From positions 390,918 to 454,917 of the forward strand of contig MNCI01030123.1 in NCBI GenBank assembly GCA_015680685.1: a stretch of DNA of 64,000 bases. The letters run 5' to 3'. Of this stretch, positions 21,586 through 33,130 are shown one piece after another. Each line of letters starts with the position of its first letter. Position 1 is the first letter of the stretch. A program made the position numbers and the translations under genes. The notes under the pieces were generated by a model that was not told where the DNA came from, made no database searches, and saw only the letters and a list, made by a program, of their open reading frames with translations. Source of the stretch: Gnetum montanum. Its lineage: Eukaryota > Streptophyta > Gnetopsida > Gnetales > Gnetaceae.

Positions 21586-22136
21586 ATCCCCACATGAAGG
21601 TTGTTGTTGGTAGGGTTTAGCGGGTCCCTCGGTTGGGTGAGGTTGAGGGGTCAAGGGGGCAGGCAGGGGTGACCCCTTGCGGGGCAGGGGNNNGGGGTGC
21701 GGGGGCGGGGCAGAGGACGATGGACCAGGCGCCCCCCTAGCTCCCATCCACAGAGCCAGGATCAACCCTGAATGTTGGTTGCGTTGCTTAAGAAGGAGAA
21801 CCTCCAAGAAAAAAAGCAGGAGGTTAAGCTGGAGGCCTAACTTCAAACAACGCATAAAGACAAAGTGCAAATCTTGAAGTTTGGACCTGTTGCCAGATTA
21901 GACGAAAAAACGATCCACCAAATCAGCTGCCTGGGCCTAGAGACGAGGGAGGGAAGATTTGGGAACTTGTTGGTTTTGCGTTCGTGGCACGGGTCCATCA
22001 AAGAAGAGCTTAGCGTTCTGTAGGCTGCGGGTGGTAGGCAGAATGATTTCACTAGCGGCCTGGTCCCCAGACAGCTGGCGATAGTTGACTCGGTGACACG
22101 AATCTCGCGTCCTCGAAAGACGGTTCGATCGTCGTC

Positions 22137-24645
22137 CTAGTTAGCAAAAAAAGCATCATCCGCCAGATTTGGGTCGTCGACCAGCCGCTGTAGTGGGGCA
22201 GACCAACCGCATCGGGTAACCAACTGCCAGAGCTCCTCATCTTCTCGGAAGGCGGCGCAATCAGGCTCGAACGTTGGCGTTACACCCATGGCTACCTCGA
22301 TTTCGCTCCACGCGCGGCGGGTTTGAGCAATTAGTTGCTGGGTGGGGGCGGGGGGGGGGGTAAGCCTGTCTTGATGAAACACTGTGCGGTTTCNNNNNNN
22401 NNNNNNNNNNNNNNNNNNNNNNNNNNNNNNNNNNNNNNNNNNNNNNNNNNNNNNNNNNNNNNNNNNNNNNNNNGTCACTGCGCGCCAAGTGGTGCGCATG
22501 TAACTGCAGTCAAAGGCAAAGTGTTTAACTGTCTTGGGCACGACGCCACAGCAAGGACAGGTGTCGTCCTGCATGATGCTGCGCCTGCACAGAACGGCGC
22601 GCATAGGGACAATGCCAGACCGTATGAGCCAAAGAAAGATTTTTATTTTTTCGGGGAGCCGCCTGCACCAGATCCGTTGCTAGCCAGCCTCCAACGGATA
22701 TTTGGCTGACAATAGGGTGCACGGCTCGAGGTCCAACCAACCCTGGGCTAGCATCACTCGTGCGTGCTGGCAGATTGTCTGCTAGGGTCGCGAGGCACGC
22801 GTCCTGACCTCCCATTGCAGGTACTTTACATTGATGATCTAGGCCCACTGACTTGGTTCCCCGTGTGGGCGCATCAGGCGGTGGAGGAGCTGTTGCTGCC
22901 CTAACATGATTTCGTCCTCGAAGGACGTAATGCCCAGCTCCCTCGCCTTACGGGGGTGCACGATGTGGGTTCAATTCACGAGGTGGAGCTTGCCCCCCCC
23001 TCTGCCCCTCCGCCCTCCCCAAACAAAGCTTCGAACCATCTTGTTAATCTGATGGGTGATGGCATTTGGGGGGGCAACAACAGCCACCACAAACCGTGTG
23101 ACGACCATGAGAATCCCAGTTGCCACGAGGAGACGGCCCTTGCAAGTTAGAAAGTGATTGGCCCAGTTGTTCATATGCCTCTCAACCTTCTCCAGGAGTG
23201 GCCCCCACGAATTGTTTCGGCCCCACTGGTACAACAGGATGCCCAGGTATGTGTCTTTAGTGGTCCTAGGCTGGATATCTAGGATTTGCACCACCCTGCC
23301 TTTAACTTGCACATCAACATTAATAAAATACGTCGCAGATTTGGTGCGGTTAATTTCCAATCCCAATTTAGCTGCCAGTCGGGTCAGGGCTGTGTTAATG
23401 CAGCGTGCTTGTGGGGCCGCTGCCCGACTGAGCAGCATGGTGTCATCTACGTAGTGTTCGACCCGGCAGGCCACCCCAGCAATGTCCAAGCCCTAATGCT
23501 GCATGAGGTCCATAGCAATGATGAAGACCATGGGCGAAAGTGGGTTGCCCTATCTTAGCCCCCTGCCAGGGGATGAAAAGCCCCACAGCCGCCCCCCCAC
23601 ATCGAAAGAAAAGCTGACGGAGGACTGGATGTGTATACAAAGTTGGATAAAACTTTGGTCAAACCCTTTTTGATGCATAATGGCCTGCAAGGCTTCCCAG
23701 TTGAGTATATCATATGCCTTGGCGATATCAAGTTTGAGACAGAGGCCGGGGAAGCTCCTAGTCTGGAGAGAGTGCAACACCTCCTGCATGAGGAGAACCT
23801 GATCCTGAAGGGTCCTACCCTGCACAAAGCCAGCCTGATTGATTCCCACCAGCTTGGGCAGAAGAGGCCCGAGTCAGTTGACCAGGAGCTTGGAGAAAAT
23901 CCAGATGAGGACGTTGCAAACTCCAATGGGATGGAAGTGCTCCGGGCGGTGTGCGTCAATATGCTTGGGGATGCACATGATGCGAGAGCAGTTGATTTCC
24001 CGCCGCACTTGCCTCCTAGCTAACATGAGGTTGAACGCATCCAGGATATTGGGCCCCACAATATCCAGAAAAGTTTTGAAGAATTCAAGGGACCATTTGT
24101 CAGGTCTAGGCGCTTTCCCTTTCAGCATGCTGTTGATAGTGGTAGTGAGTTCCAGCCAAGAGAAGGGGGCCATCAGTCACCTGTTGTCCCCTTCGTGTAG
24201 CACCCTCTCCACGTGGATCGAGAGGGGTTGAGTAGGCCGCTTGGTCCAAATTCTCCCCCAGTATTGCGACATCTCATTGGCGATCCCCTGCGGGTCATTG
24301 ATAACTTCGCCTGTTTGGGTTCGCAGGCAACGGGGTTGGCCCCCACCTCGAGTTTTGGCCATGGCGAAGAAAAATCTTGTCTGCCTGTCCCCCTCTCGGA
24401 GCCATCTGACCCGGGAGCACTGTCGCCAATACGTTTCCTCCTCCAGGTCAAGGCTTTGGAGTTGACGTAAGAGATGTAGCTCCTCCAGATGCAAGTCCTC
24501 CCCAGCCTCCTGCCGGGCCTGGAGTTGACTGAGCTGATACCGAACCACCCTTTGACTTGATCTGAAGGAAAACTTATCCTCCATTGGGAGGGCGTGGATG
24601 GCCCACTTTAGATGGAGCAGGGCCTCTTTGAGGAAATTTCGGGGG
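22137..24645 (-). pseudogene. LINE ORF2 C-terminal part: RT and zf-RVT domain
   Basis: One reading frame runs the whole length. In order: RNFLKEALLHLKWAIHALP; EETYWRQCSRVRWLREGDRQ (pre-RT); INSMLKGKAPRPDKWSLEFF; INQAGFVQGRTLQDQVLLMQ; LKLDIAKAYDILNWEAL (motif A Asp kept); GNPLSPMVFIIAMDL; CRVEHYVDDTMLLSR (motif C kept); and WCRRLPEKIKIFLWLI followed by CPCCGVVPKTVKHFAFDC, the zf-RVT zinc-binding region. The frame is broken only by stops at 24177, 23874, 23550, 23493, 22971, 22839, 22782 and 22680 (first + strand base). These are five TAG and three TGA, with no frameshift seen. The zf-RVT block contains an 80-base gap. Confidence 0.9.
22394..22473. other. Assembly gap (80 N)
   Basis: Run of N inside the LINE zf-RVT region; a second gap of three N is at 21691-21693. 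The reading frame on both sides is the same if the gap length is taken at face value. Confidence 0.99.
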
Positions 24646-24650
24646 TAACA

Positions 24651-26158
24651 TCACTCCAATTTGTGGTTCTTGGCATGTAGAATCAAATGATACTAATAAA
24701 TTACAAGAATAGAATTGGTTGATTACCAAACAAAATGACCTAGCTAGATGGGTAGAATCTTCTCCATTAGTAGGGGCTACATGAAAGTGAAAAACCATTC
24801 ATGATAAACATAGAAGAGAAGTTTAGCTTAGCATGGTAGGTGTGGGTTCCAAAAATAAGAGTAATTCATTGGATAGGTGAAACCAAGGTTATGGTAACTT
24901 AGGAAGTGGGTTATATCATATTTGGTTTTTCGTATTTTCAATTTGTTTTTTCTTGTTATAATTTCAACACATTTTTTCTTTTTCTTGAGTGGAAAAGGAT
25001 GAACTTTAAAATAATGTTTTTCAAGATGATAAAAGTGGTAAGAATCAGAAAGATTATATTATGTGATTGTATGTTTTTGCACTTGCTTGCAATGTCAATT
25101 CCCTTTTATAGTTAAGACCAATGTGATTGTATGTTTTTGCACTGGCTTGCAATGTGATTGTATGTTTTCAACAAAAAAATATTTATGGGAACTAAATTGG
25201 TTAAAGATAGATTCCATATAATTAATAGAATTGAGGAGATCAACAAGTTGAAAAACCAAAGGAAGATTGAATAGCTTGATGAACGTGGAATTTTAAAATA
25301 TTCTTTAAATTGGACATGAAAATCTTGTGTCCACTTATGAATATTTAATTTTGCATGCTTACATGTGAATGACCCGATATCTAGTGCACCTTACATCATT
25401 AAAGCATAACATAATTCAAAAAATAGAAAAAATTGAGACATGAATGACTTGAGTGTTATGCTTTTGCATTAAATTGCTTAATTGCAAAGTGAAACTTTGA
25501 TTATGAGGTAGGTAGTCCAAAATTTGAATTAACACATATCATGATGTAAGAACAACTTGGGACTTATATATATAATTAGGAAGCCCAAAGTAGGTGTTTT
25601 ATTTGCGGCATAAGCAATAGAAGGGCAATAGAAGCAAAAATTTCAGTCTTGGTAGAAGTTTGAAGTAATTTAGAAACTCCTATAAGGGAATGATAATTCT
25701 AGAAAATTAGTTTCATTGATGAAACCATTGAGATAAACAAGACTTTTACACTTTACAATATGCTCTAACCATGTGAGCTATGCCTCACTAACTAGTTCTT
25801 CAAAGATGAAAGCATTGGATCAATGATTCTCACAAAGGAAAACATTTAGAATTATTATGATGCACTTTGAAATTTAAGCTTCTACCTTCTTATACCTTAT
25901 TACAATGTCATGTTTGGATGTATTTTGTCAAATATTTGTTGTGGTAGTGCTAATACAAATATGCAATTTCTCTTTTTATAACCTAGTTTTACGAGAATAA
26001 AATTCATGAGTTGCTACTCAATCCAAACTTGAGATCTTTCATTTCAATCTTATGTAACATTTTGGACTTCTTGTCATCATGGCATAGATTCTTGGATGAC
26101 CTTAGACTTGTATTTACATCATTAGAGTCCATTCCTATAAAACAAAATATTTGGTTCT
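24651..26158. other. Unassigned AT-rich sequence
   Basis: No gene is recognised. A short repeat, AATGTGATTGTATGTTTT with TTGCACT(T/G)GCTTGC, occurs about three times between 25058 and 25170. The right part may be decayed copia sequence belonging to the next feature. Confidence 0.35.
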
Positions 26159-26560
26159 CTAACATGGGAACTTTAGCGACCAATCTAGAGGGGGTGGAGA
26201 TGATATATTCAATGCCTTTAAAGACTTATTACCCTTCTTAGATATTTTATCAACAAATAGGAGGAAGTTAGATAATTGGGGCATATAAAATACATCATGG
26301 ACTTGGACTAGACTACGATCATCAAGAGAGATTTGACATCTTCTAATATCCTCTATGTTTAGAAATGTCCCATTACCAACTTTGATTAATCCAAGATTAC
26401 TAGCTAGCTTAAACTCTACAAAACATTCCCCATTGGGGATCATATGTTTACTACATCTACTATCTATGATCCAAGTAGAAGAATTAATTTCTTTTGACCT
26501 ATAGAAAACAAAAAAATTAGTGTTAGGACCATTATTTACCCATATCTTTCTTGTTCCTAA
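26159..26560 (-). pseudogene. Copia protease fragment
   Basis: On the - strand STWIIDSRCSKHMIPNGE is the copia protease entry (normally IDSGCS-H; the catalytic Gly reads Arg). It is followed by VKVGNG-type and LDDRSLVQVHDVFYMPQLSNFL segments that match the usual VLYVPGLxxNLLS strand. The fragment is open for about 95 codons. Confidence 0.7.
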
Positions 26561-26566
26561 GGTTGC

Positions 26567-26773
26567 CTAGTACAAGGGGGTGAAACTAATGTTGAAAATC
26601 AGTAACAGATAAAAATATAGAAAAATATATTCTAGAACTAAAATTAGTTTATGGATGTCATAGGGCTTCAAGTGAAACAAAAGGCATCCAAATAAAGTGC
26701 AAAAAACTAAATGGAGCATGAGGGGAGAATAAAAACGATACATGCACATCCCTTGGCTAAAAATATCGTACAT
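26567..26773 (-). pseudogene. Possible copia integrase C-terminal fragment
   Basis: The - strand reading has FGCLLFHLKPYDIHKL then EYIFLYF, resembling the copia VFGC-xxF-xxxPYDRHKLxPRxxxCIFLGY segment that ends integrase. It lies upstream of the protease piece on this strand, the reverse of the normal order, so the two are rearranged or come from different insertions. The identification rests on a short match. Confidence 0.4.
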
Positions 26774-27041
26774 GGGCTAGAGAATAAAAATAGAGATTTT
26801 AGTAACAACAGTGATCCAATGGAGTAATAGGCCTAAGTTGTTCACTACATGGCGCAAAGTAGTACGCATCCTAAGCCTATATCAAAATCATCATAAAATG
26901 GCAGAATCACATTTTAAGTTAAAGTAGGATAAGCATCTACACAAATGGGATATCAATATTAAAACATATCTAAAAGGCCCATATCCAAAATATAGTCATC
27001 CAAACACCTACATAACGTGCAATAGAAAATAAATGGGCAGT

Positions 27042-27475
27042 TGATGAGCAATGGGTATTCCCTACACCCAACCATATGAATCATTAGTGTGTATGCATGA
27101 TCTAGTCGAATTCCATAGACTTCTTTTACCTAAGTGGCCTATGTCCTTAGATAGTAAAACATGTAGTTACTAGTCATTGTCTTCCCAATCATCACTTGTG
27201 TTAACTCATTTATATGGCTACGTGTGATTAAAGTGTAAGATATTTAGTTTTATAACTATTTTTATTATTTCGTTATTAGTAAATGATTAATTGAAGAAAA
27301 GGTTGAAATATTATCATTATTGACTAATGACTAAACTGTCCTATATGTAGAGTATCCATTCCCACTTTCCATACACATCCTAAATGTATACTAACACTGC
27401 TGGGTTACTAAGTGTTTACTGCTGGGCATACCAAGTATTCACTACTGGGTTACTAAGTGTTTACTGCTAGGTAGT
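27042..27475 (-). repeat. Element 1 3' LTR, outer (U5/R) part
   Basis: It starts TGATGAGCAATGGGTATTCCC, parallel to TGATGAGTGGCGAGGTACCCC of the element 2/3 LTRs, and includes the TACTAAGTGTTTACTGCT repeats. From 27318 (TGACTAATGACTAAACT) it aligns with the right LTR from 38813. It breaks off at about 27475. Confidence 0.7.
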
Positions 27476-27479
27476 GAGG

Positions 27480-30312
27480 AAAACATCTCCTTTACAATGA
27501 CAAACCAAGCAATGAATTGTTTATGTTTGATGTTAAATGTATGGACAGGGTTTTGTAGCTCTTGGTAATCACTTATTCTTCTGGCCAAGTTCTCAGCAAT
27601 AGATCTTTGATTAATGAATTTACTTTTAAGAACCTTAAGCTCTGCATTAGCCACTTCTAACTTATATTTAGTTTCTTTGTGAAGCTTGAACTCTACCTCA
27701 TAGAGAAGGTAAGAGCTAGTTACCTACTTTTCTAATTTAGATTTGGGCCTTCCTATTGGCAACATTGCTAAGTTTGCATATTGAAGCTTGGCGAGCTCCA
27801 TGTATTTAGTTATCTCTTCAATTTGCAACTCCTTTAGGTAGATTTTTTCTTGGTTATATGTGTTGAGACAATCAAAGATGGGCTATCATAAATCACCTCT
27901 TTTTTGGAGTTGCTGGAGGGTTTCATTTACCTTTGCTTTAGCTAACTTGATTTATTTTCATTAACTTCCTTAAGCATCTCGACTCGGTCCTTGTAATGGT
28001 TTTTAACTCGTTCAAATTTTAGGACCTCATTCTTCCAGGTGATGACCTCAATTGTGGTCTTTTGATGAAGGGCATGAATCTCCTTCATTGAAAGATTCCT
28101 ATTTTTTGTAGCCAACATCCTCAAGTCTAAGTTTACCTTCACAAACTTCTTTTGTTGCTAGCAATGTACTCCATCATTTGGTCTTTTTATTGCTCAACAT
28201 TCCATAGGTGATGATTGTCTTAGGTAGGCACTAGATTTTTCTTGAGAACTTGATAGAGGTCATGGTTAGTGAAATTTGCCAATGCTTTAGATTTCCATTT
28301 CCTTGGCATTCCTAGCCTCTTGGTATTTCTACTAAAGCTGTTAAAAAGCTTCATCTCTAGTAAGTTCTAGCCAGAGAATGATAGGATCAGATAGATAGGC
28401 TCTAAGGTTTGCAACCTCAGCAGTGAACTGTTGATTGTTAGTGATGGCCTCCTCGATTTATGTGTTTGAGATTAATATCTTGTTCTTTGTCTATAATAGC
28501 TATGATTGGGTAGCATATATGTCTTCTAGGAGATCAAAGATCTCTAGAATTAGTTACCCTGATTCCACTAGTTGTTCCAACACATTTTTGTATTGGGCAC
28601 CACTCATCCTTTCATTTTTTTCTCTTGTTGATGCTTGTACATCTACCATAGCAGCAACATCAAGGACAAATGTTGCAAGAGCACATAGAGATTCTCCAAT
28701 ATTGTTTGCCACCACTTCTACTACTATTTCTTGGCCCTTGTATGGCTTAACTAGAATCATCACTTCCTTACCTTCTTCTAATATTATAGAGAAAGCTGCT
28801 ACATTTCTAGAAATTTTAGGGAATGCTTATTCCAGTATGGACATAATGACTTCTCTAGTACTAGGATTAGGGCAAACAAGTGCCTGGTTTCTTTGCAAAG
28901 ACAACAATAGTGTTATCTCATTGTCCAACTAGCTGATGGTTCTTGTGATCTCATTTAAATGTGTCATGGTTGGTCTATACATTGAAGATTCACCACCACC
29001 TCCAGAGGCTTATTGTTGCTACACCTGTTACTTCTTAAGTTTTCTTAGGCATTTGGTAGTTGTGAGCATCTTTGGTATCATGTTTGGTGCTGTTGGTGGT
29101 GGTTGCTTCTTCTCTTGAAGCTTGGTAAACATTTTTTCCTTTATCATATCCTAGCATGATGCGGTAGGAGCTCTGTGAACCACATTATTAGAATAGTGGG
29201 CTATCCCTTCCCTTCTATAAAGTTTTCTAATGAGACATGGAAAGGAAAGTATCCTTCTATCCTTCTCATTTTTCTTGAAATGCTTCTCTATTTTAAGGAA
29301 GATGAGTTACAATAGGTTGATTAGAAGCTTTTCAATTAGAGCCACATATGCCCTAGTGACGAAGATTGTGACCTTGCTTGACCTCATTGTTGGATTGAGG
29401 TGATAGGTTGAAATCTTAAAATATGCTCTCTCTAACTTAGTGAGGACACCATACTCCTTGTGGTTCACTTCATAGCACTGCTAAATCTATTCTTTCTTGG
29501 CTTTTGGGTCCGCTTGAGTAGATATTTCTACAAACTTTGCCCTAGTGTTTGGAATTCTAAGAATCTCAAGAATTTCCTAAGTCGAGTAGGAGATGGTGAT
29601 GTATTTGATTTTTATGGTTGCATCTCCTTGTTGGTTGTTCTAAAAGAGGTAGGTTTTTCTCATGTATCATTCTCCAATATTGGAGAGAATGGATCATAAT
29701 GGAGATCCTTGGAGTTATGTTTTGACCTCTTCTAGTGCAAGCTCTAGGATAGGTCCAAGATTCAGTTTATGCAAGATGAAGCTATGAATTTCTTTAGTGT
29801 AGAACTCCTCTAGGTAGGCCTCTGTGAGTGTGACCTCAAAATTAGACCATGGTCTTAGGACCTCATCTTTCCTAGATTACCATGTTCATGCTATGAATAT
29901 CTAAAAAATAGATCCCACCTTAGGTGCCTCATGTAGGGGCTTGGTTGCATGGGTGGCCTCAACTGCTTGCTCTTGGACCTGTTGTTGTTGGCCTCCTACC
30001 ACAACATGGTCATTTTTCCTTGGGTTGCGATGGACCTCCCACCTGTGGTCCTTATTTAGATGCCTATTAAGATATGAATTGATGTCACTTTTTACTTAGT
30101 TTCTTCAATTTTTGAATTTGAATAGGTAGTTGTGAACTCATGCAATCCATAGTTGCCTGTAGTTCAGAGTCATAAGCTGCAAGTGGATCTTTAAGGAGTT
30201 TTGAACTCACAGAAGGAACAATGTCCACCCTATGGCTGTTGGAAGTCAATTTTAGAAGATAGAAGAGAGAGGAACAAGTGGAGTTAGATTTGAACAAAGA
30301 TAGGGGTAGCAT
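27480..30312 (-). pseudogene. Decayed ORF resembling the putative plant transposon protein domain
   Basis: The - strand shows long interrupted reading with protein-like composition: MLPLSLFKSNSTC near 30312, then a block at about 29460-29170 reading KLERAYFKISTYHLNP, RAYVALIEKLLINLL and SFPCLIRKLYRREGI. That order recalls the plant domain found in ORFs of gypsy-associated elements (putative plant transposon protein). Further on are VEVVANNIGESLCALA and heptad-rich stretches (28142-27942). About every 30-60 codons a stop occurs. It interrupts element 1's LTR, so it is either a nested element or an accessory ORF. The family match is from memory and tentative. Confidence 0.4.
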
Positions 30313-31300
30313 ATGAAGTTGAATTCAACTTTGACAGGGTATTGTAACCTCATTCCATTCACATGAGCTTCCAGCACAGAATTTCTATTAGCTATGGATT
30401 GTAGCCAATCGTAATTTATCCTTCAACAAAAAACTGGAATTCATTAGTGCAAGTCCCTATGACTAGCACCTTTGTTGCAACCCATGATGGTTCTCTTAGT
30501 CTAATTGGTCATTCGACCATTAGGATTCAAATACTCAACTATTGGAAATAGTTAACTAAGACTACTAATCGTAGTCACTCGCAATGGTTAATTGGATTTG
30601 TGATTCTTTGTCAAGCTATGAGATGTGACCTAGCTAGGGTTTGCACCCAAGGTACAATCATTATTTAGACATTATTTCAATCATTAATTGAAGCTATTTC
30701 TACACCAATTTGAAGAGAAATTATAAAGCATTCACTAGAAGAGGAGAAGAAAGAGGAATAATAAGGTAGATAGAAGAGTTTTTGAAGAGATATAGATTAG
30801 AAATGGAATTGTTTTTGAATGTTGTTGATTGTACTAGAGATTGAATAATAAGATAGTTGTCTCTTTTTTATTTAAGAGAGAATTGATGTTTAGTGTTCTT
30901 CATCATAATTCTGGCAACTTAACACTCATGTAACTTATAGCCCTTTGTTTGATTGATCAACACACTTCTATAGTGCAAGAATATGGAATCATAACCAATA
31001 GTGCCATCTGTGATTACAAACATAATCCAAGATGAGTTTCCTAGTCATAATCTTTATTTCATTTGGATACCTTGTTCGGTCGAGTTATGTTTTATTGGTT
31101 AAGAGTTGGAATTATATCGTTAGGTCATTTTTAATGATCATAGACATATGATGTTATTTTATTAATGTTCCAATAAAGGTTGATCATTATTATTAACTCT
31201 TATGGTCGTTAATTTAATATTATTTTAATATCTTATCCATAGAAAGTTAGAAAAAGTTTTGAATTTTTTATGAAAATCTAGTGTTTGATGGCCCTATGAC
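30313..31300. other. Unassigned, possibly LTR-derived sequence
   Basis: AT-rich with no coding signal. It contains a TTTATTTAAGAG tract near 30868 and the inverted pair GGTC-ATTC-GACC near 30508. It may be LTR or noncoding sequence of the interrupting element. Confidence 0.3.
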
Positions 31301-31480
31301 ATAAAGCATACCTTTGGTAGCTTGAGGATCGAAGAACGGGTGAAAATGGGCAAACAATTAAGAAGTTATGGCTCTTGGAAGGATTTGAGCTCTAACAAAT
31401 TGCAAAAACTCCTCATGCATTTGGAAGAAAATGTGAAACATGAGATAAGTTTTGCATGTATTTATAGGATTTTTATCTCA

Positions 31481-31644
31481 CATCGACAGGGATGCATCGA
31501 CAAGGGTATGTTGACTAGTTTGACTACATCAACGAGGATGCATTGACGAGGGTATGTTGACTAGCTTGACGGCATCGACAAGGATGCATCAATGAGGGTA
31601 CGTTGACTAGTTTGACTGCATTGACAGGGATGCGTTGATGTAGC
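31481..31644. repeat. 46-bp tandem repeat in element 1 U3 (3.6 copies)
   Basis: Units at 31481-31526, 31527-31572, 31573-31618 and a partial 31619-31644 share CATCGACAGGGATGCATC, GAGGGTATGTTGACTAG and TTTGACT. A TATTTATAG box (TATA box on the - strand) lies just left at about 31460-31468. One diverged unit of the same kind occurs in the right LTR near 39294-39335, tying this block to element 1. Confidence 0.85.
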
Positions 31645-31649
31645 TATTC

Positions 31650-33130
31650 ATAGCTATTTTTCACTTAATTTTTTTGAGGAATTTTGAGTGAGTTTGGGAT
31701 TGAAAAAAGAGCTGGATGGAAGTGAAAAAGTTGGAAAATCATGGTAATAACATAGTTGAGGGTAAGGTTCATGAAATTGGAGCAAATTGAATATATGGGA
31801 TGAGTAATTGGAGGATGTTCCTTATGCCAAAGTGGAGAAAAATTGGATAACATAGGCTATCAAGATAATTGAAATAAAAATGGGGCTCATGGTTAAGGGG
31901 TTTAACTTAAGGAAACCAAAAGATATGCAGTGGATCCTCTCCCCAAAGTAGGCTTTTTCTTGATATGACCTTGCATAACTTCATCCCAAGGAGTCCATAG
32001 GCACCTAGGATGATGAATGGTTATTTGAAGTTAAACATCATACCCATGTAAGGGATTGTCTTAGAATTATGTAGACTGTAAAATAACACTATCAATTTAT
32101 CATGGCATGAGGAGGAAGTAAGGTGAGAGATAATAGGACTCGAGAATGGTAGAAAGAGAATGGTATGGAAAAGATCCACATCATAATCATGTGAGATTGG
32201 TAGTGAAGTGCATGATTAAGATGATCTGACATTGATCCATTCTAATCCATGACAATAACCTCACATTGATGTATCCCTCCATTACTACCATCATAAGTCT
32301 ACAATAATCACAAAGTTCAATCATCATTCCAAGAAAAAATGAATAGAGAAGAAGGAAGTAGGTAGGAACTTAGTTAGAGGGATGCCTTTAAGCATGGGTA
32401 ACATGTCTTTCTAACCCATAACTAGCTCTTATAGTCCATGAGTTTGTCAAAGGAGCATGCTTTAAATTTCCATTATTTTTATTTTATTTTTAACTAGGAA
32501 CCACATTTTACAGAGACATGCTTTCTTTTATGGTTGATAATGGGAGTGATGATAAATCTATGAGGAGCTATAGAACTCAAGAAGGTAGTCAAGAAAAGAA
32601 TACAAAAGTTCCCTTGAGGCCACATCCTTTTCCATTCCCACTTGGTCCTTTCCCAGTTCATTGGGTAATAAGATCATATGTTATTTTTAGTTTAATGTGA
32701 AAGAACCTTCATGTTTCCATGATGTAGAAGTCCACATAAGATTGATGAAATGAGTGGATGTCATAAACTCACTACTTGATACTACTAGAAAATTGATAGA
32801 TAGTTAGTAGAGAGCATAACCAAAATAAAGGTTTGGAATAAATCATAATCTTGATAGTTGTGCTTAACACTTTCCAAAATCCATAGTAGCAAGGGAACAA
32901 AATTAGATATTTTAAGTAAGACTAAATGAAAATAATAAGAGAGTAATTAAGAAAATAAAAATATATAAAATAATCAATAAAATATAAAGAAAATGAAAAA
33001 TATATAAAGAACATCAAAAAACAAAAAGAAGAAAAATCTTTTATCCTCATCAAGGTGTTATGGTAGATGGGTATCTCTCCTATGATGAAGTTGGAAGGAT
33101 GAGATTTAGAAGATGGAGCAAGCTTGTTCT
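31650..33130 (-). other. Element 1 noncoding region with conserved block
   Basis: No coding signal. At 31930-31962 GTGGATCCTCTCCCCAAAGT begins a block that recurs at 49740 (element 2) and 57954 (element 3), followed in each by a GTGT or GAGT-CC(A/G)TAGGC or GCAGGC motif about 50 bases on. Confidence 0.6.

Larger units (their letters stand above)
21305..24650 (-). mobile_element. GC-rich L1-like LINE, 5' truncated, antisense
   Basis: An A-rich tail (T-rich on the + strand, 21305-21325) marks the 3' end. About 0.8 kb of 3' UTR follows, then the C-terminal two thirds of ORF2 (22137-24645), and the similarity ends abruptly at about 24650 where base composition drops back to AT-rich. The endonuclease and ORF1 are absent, as in a typical 5'-truncated copy. 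No target-site duplication could be seen. Two assembly gaps fall inside it (21691-21693 and 22394-22473). Confidence 0.9.

Noticed and set aside
30997-31012. AATAGTGCCATCTGTG, close to the GGCGCCGTCTGTGG primer site of some Tat elements, in + orientation
   Set aside because: No partner LTR or + strand gag/pol could be found next to it, and only 400 bp separate it from element 1's U3; kept as unproven.
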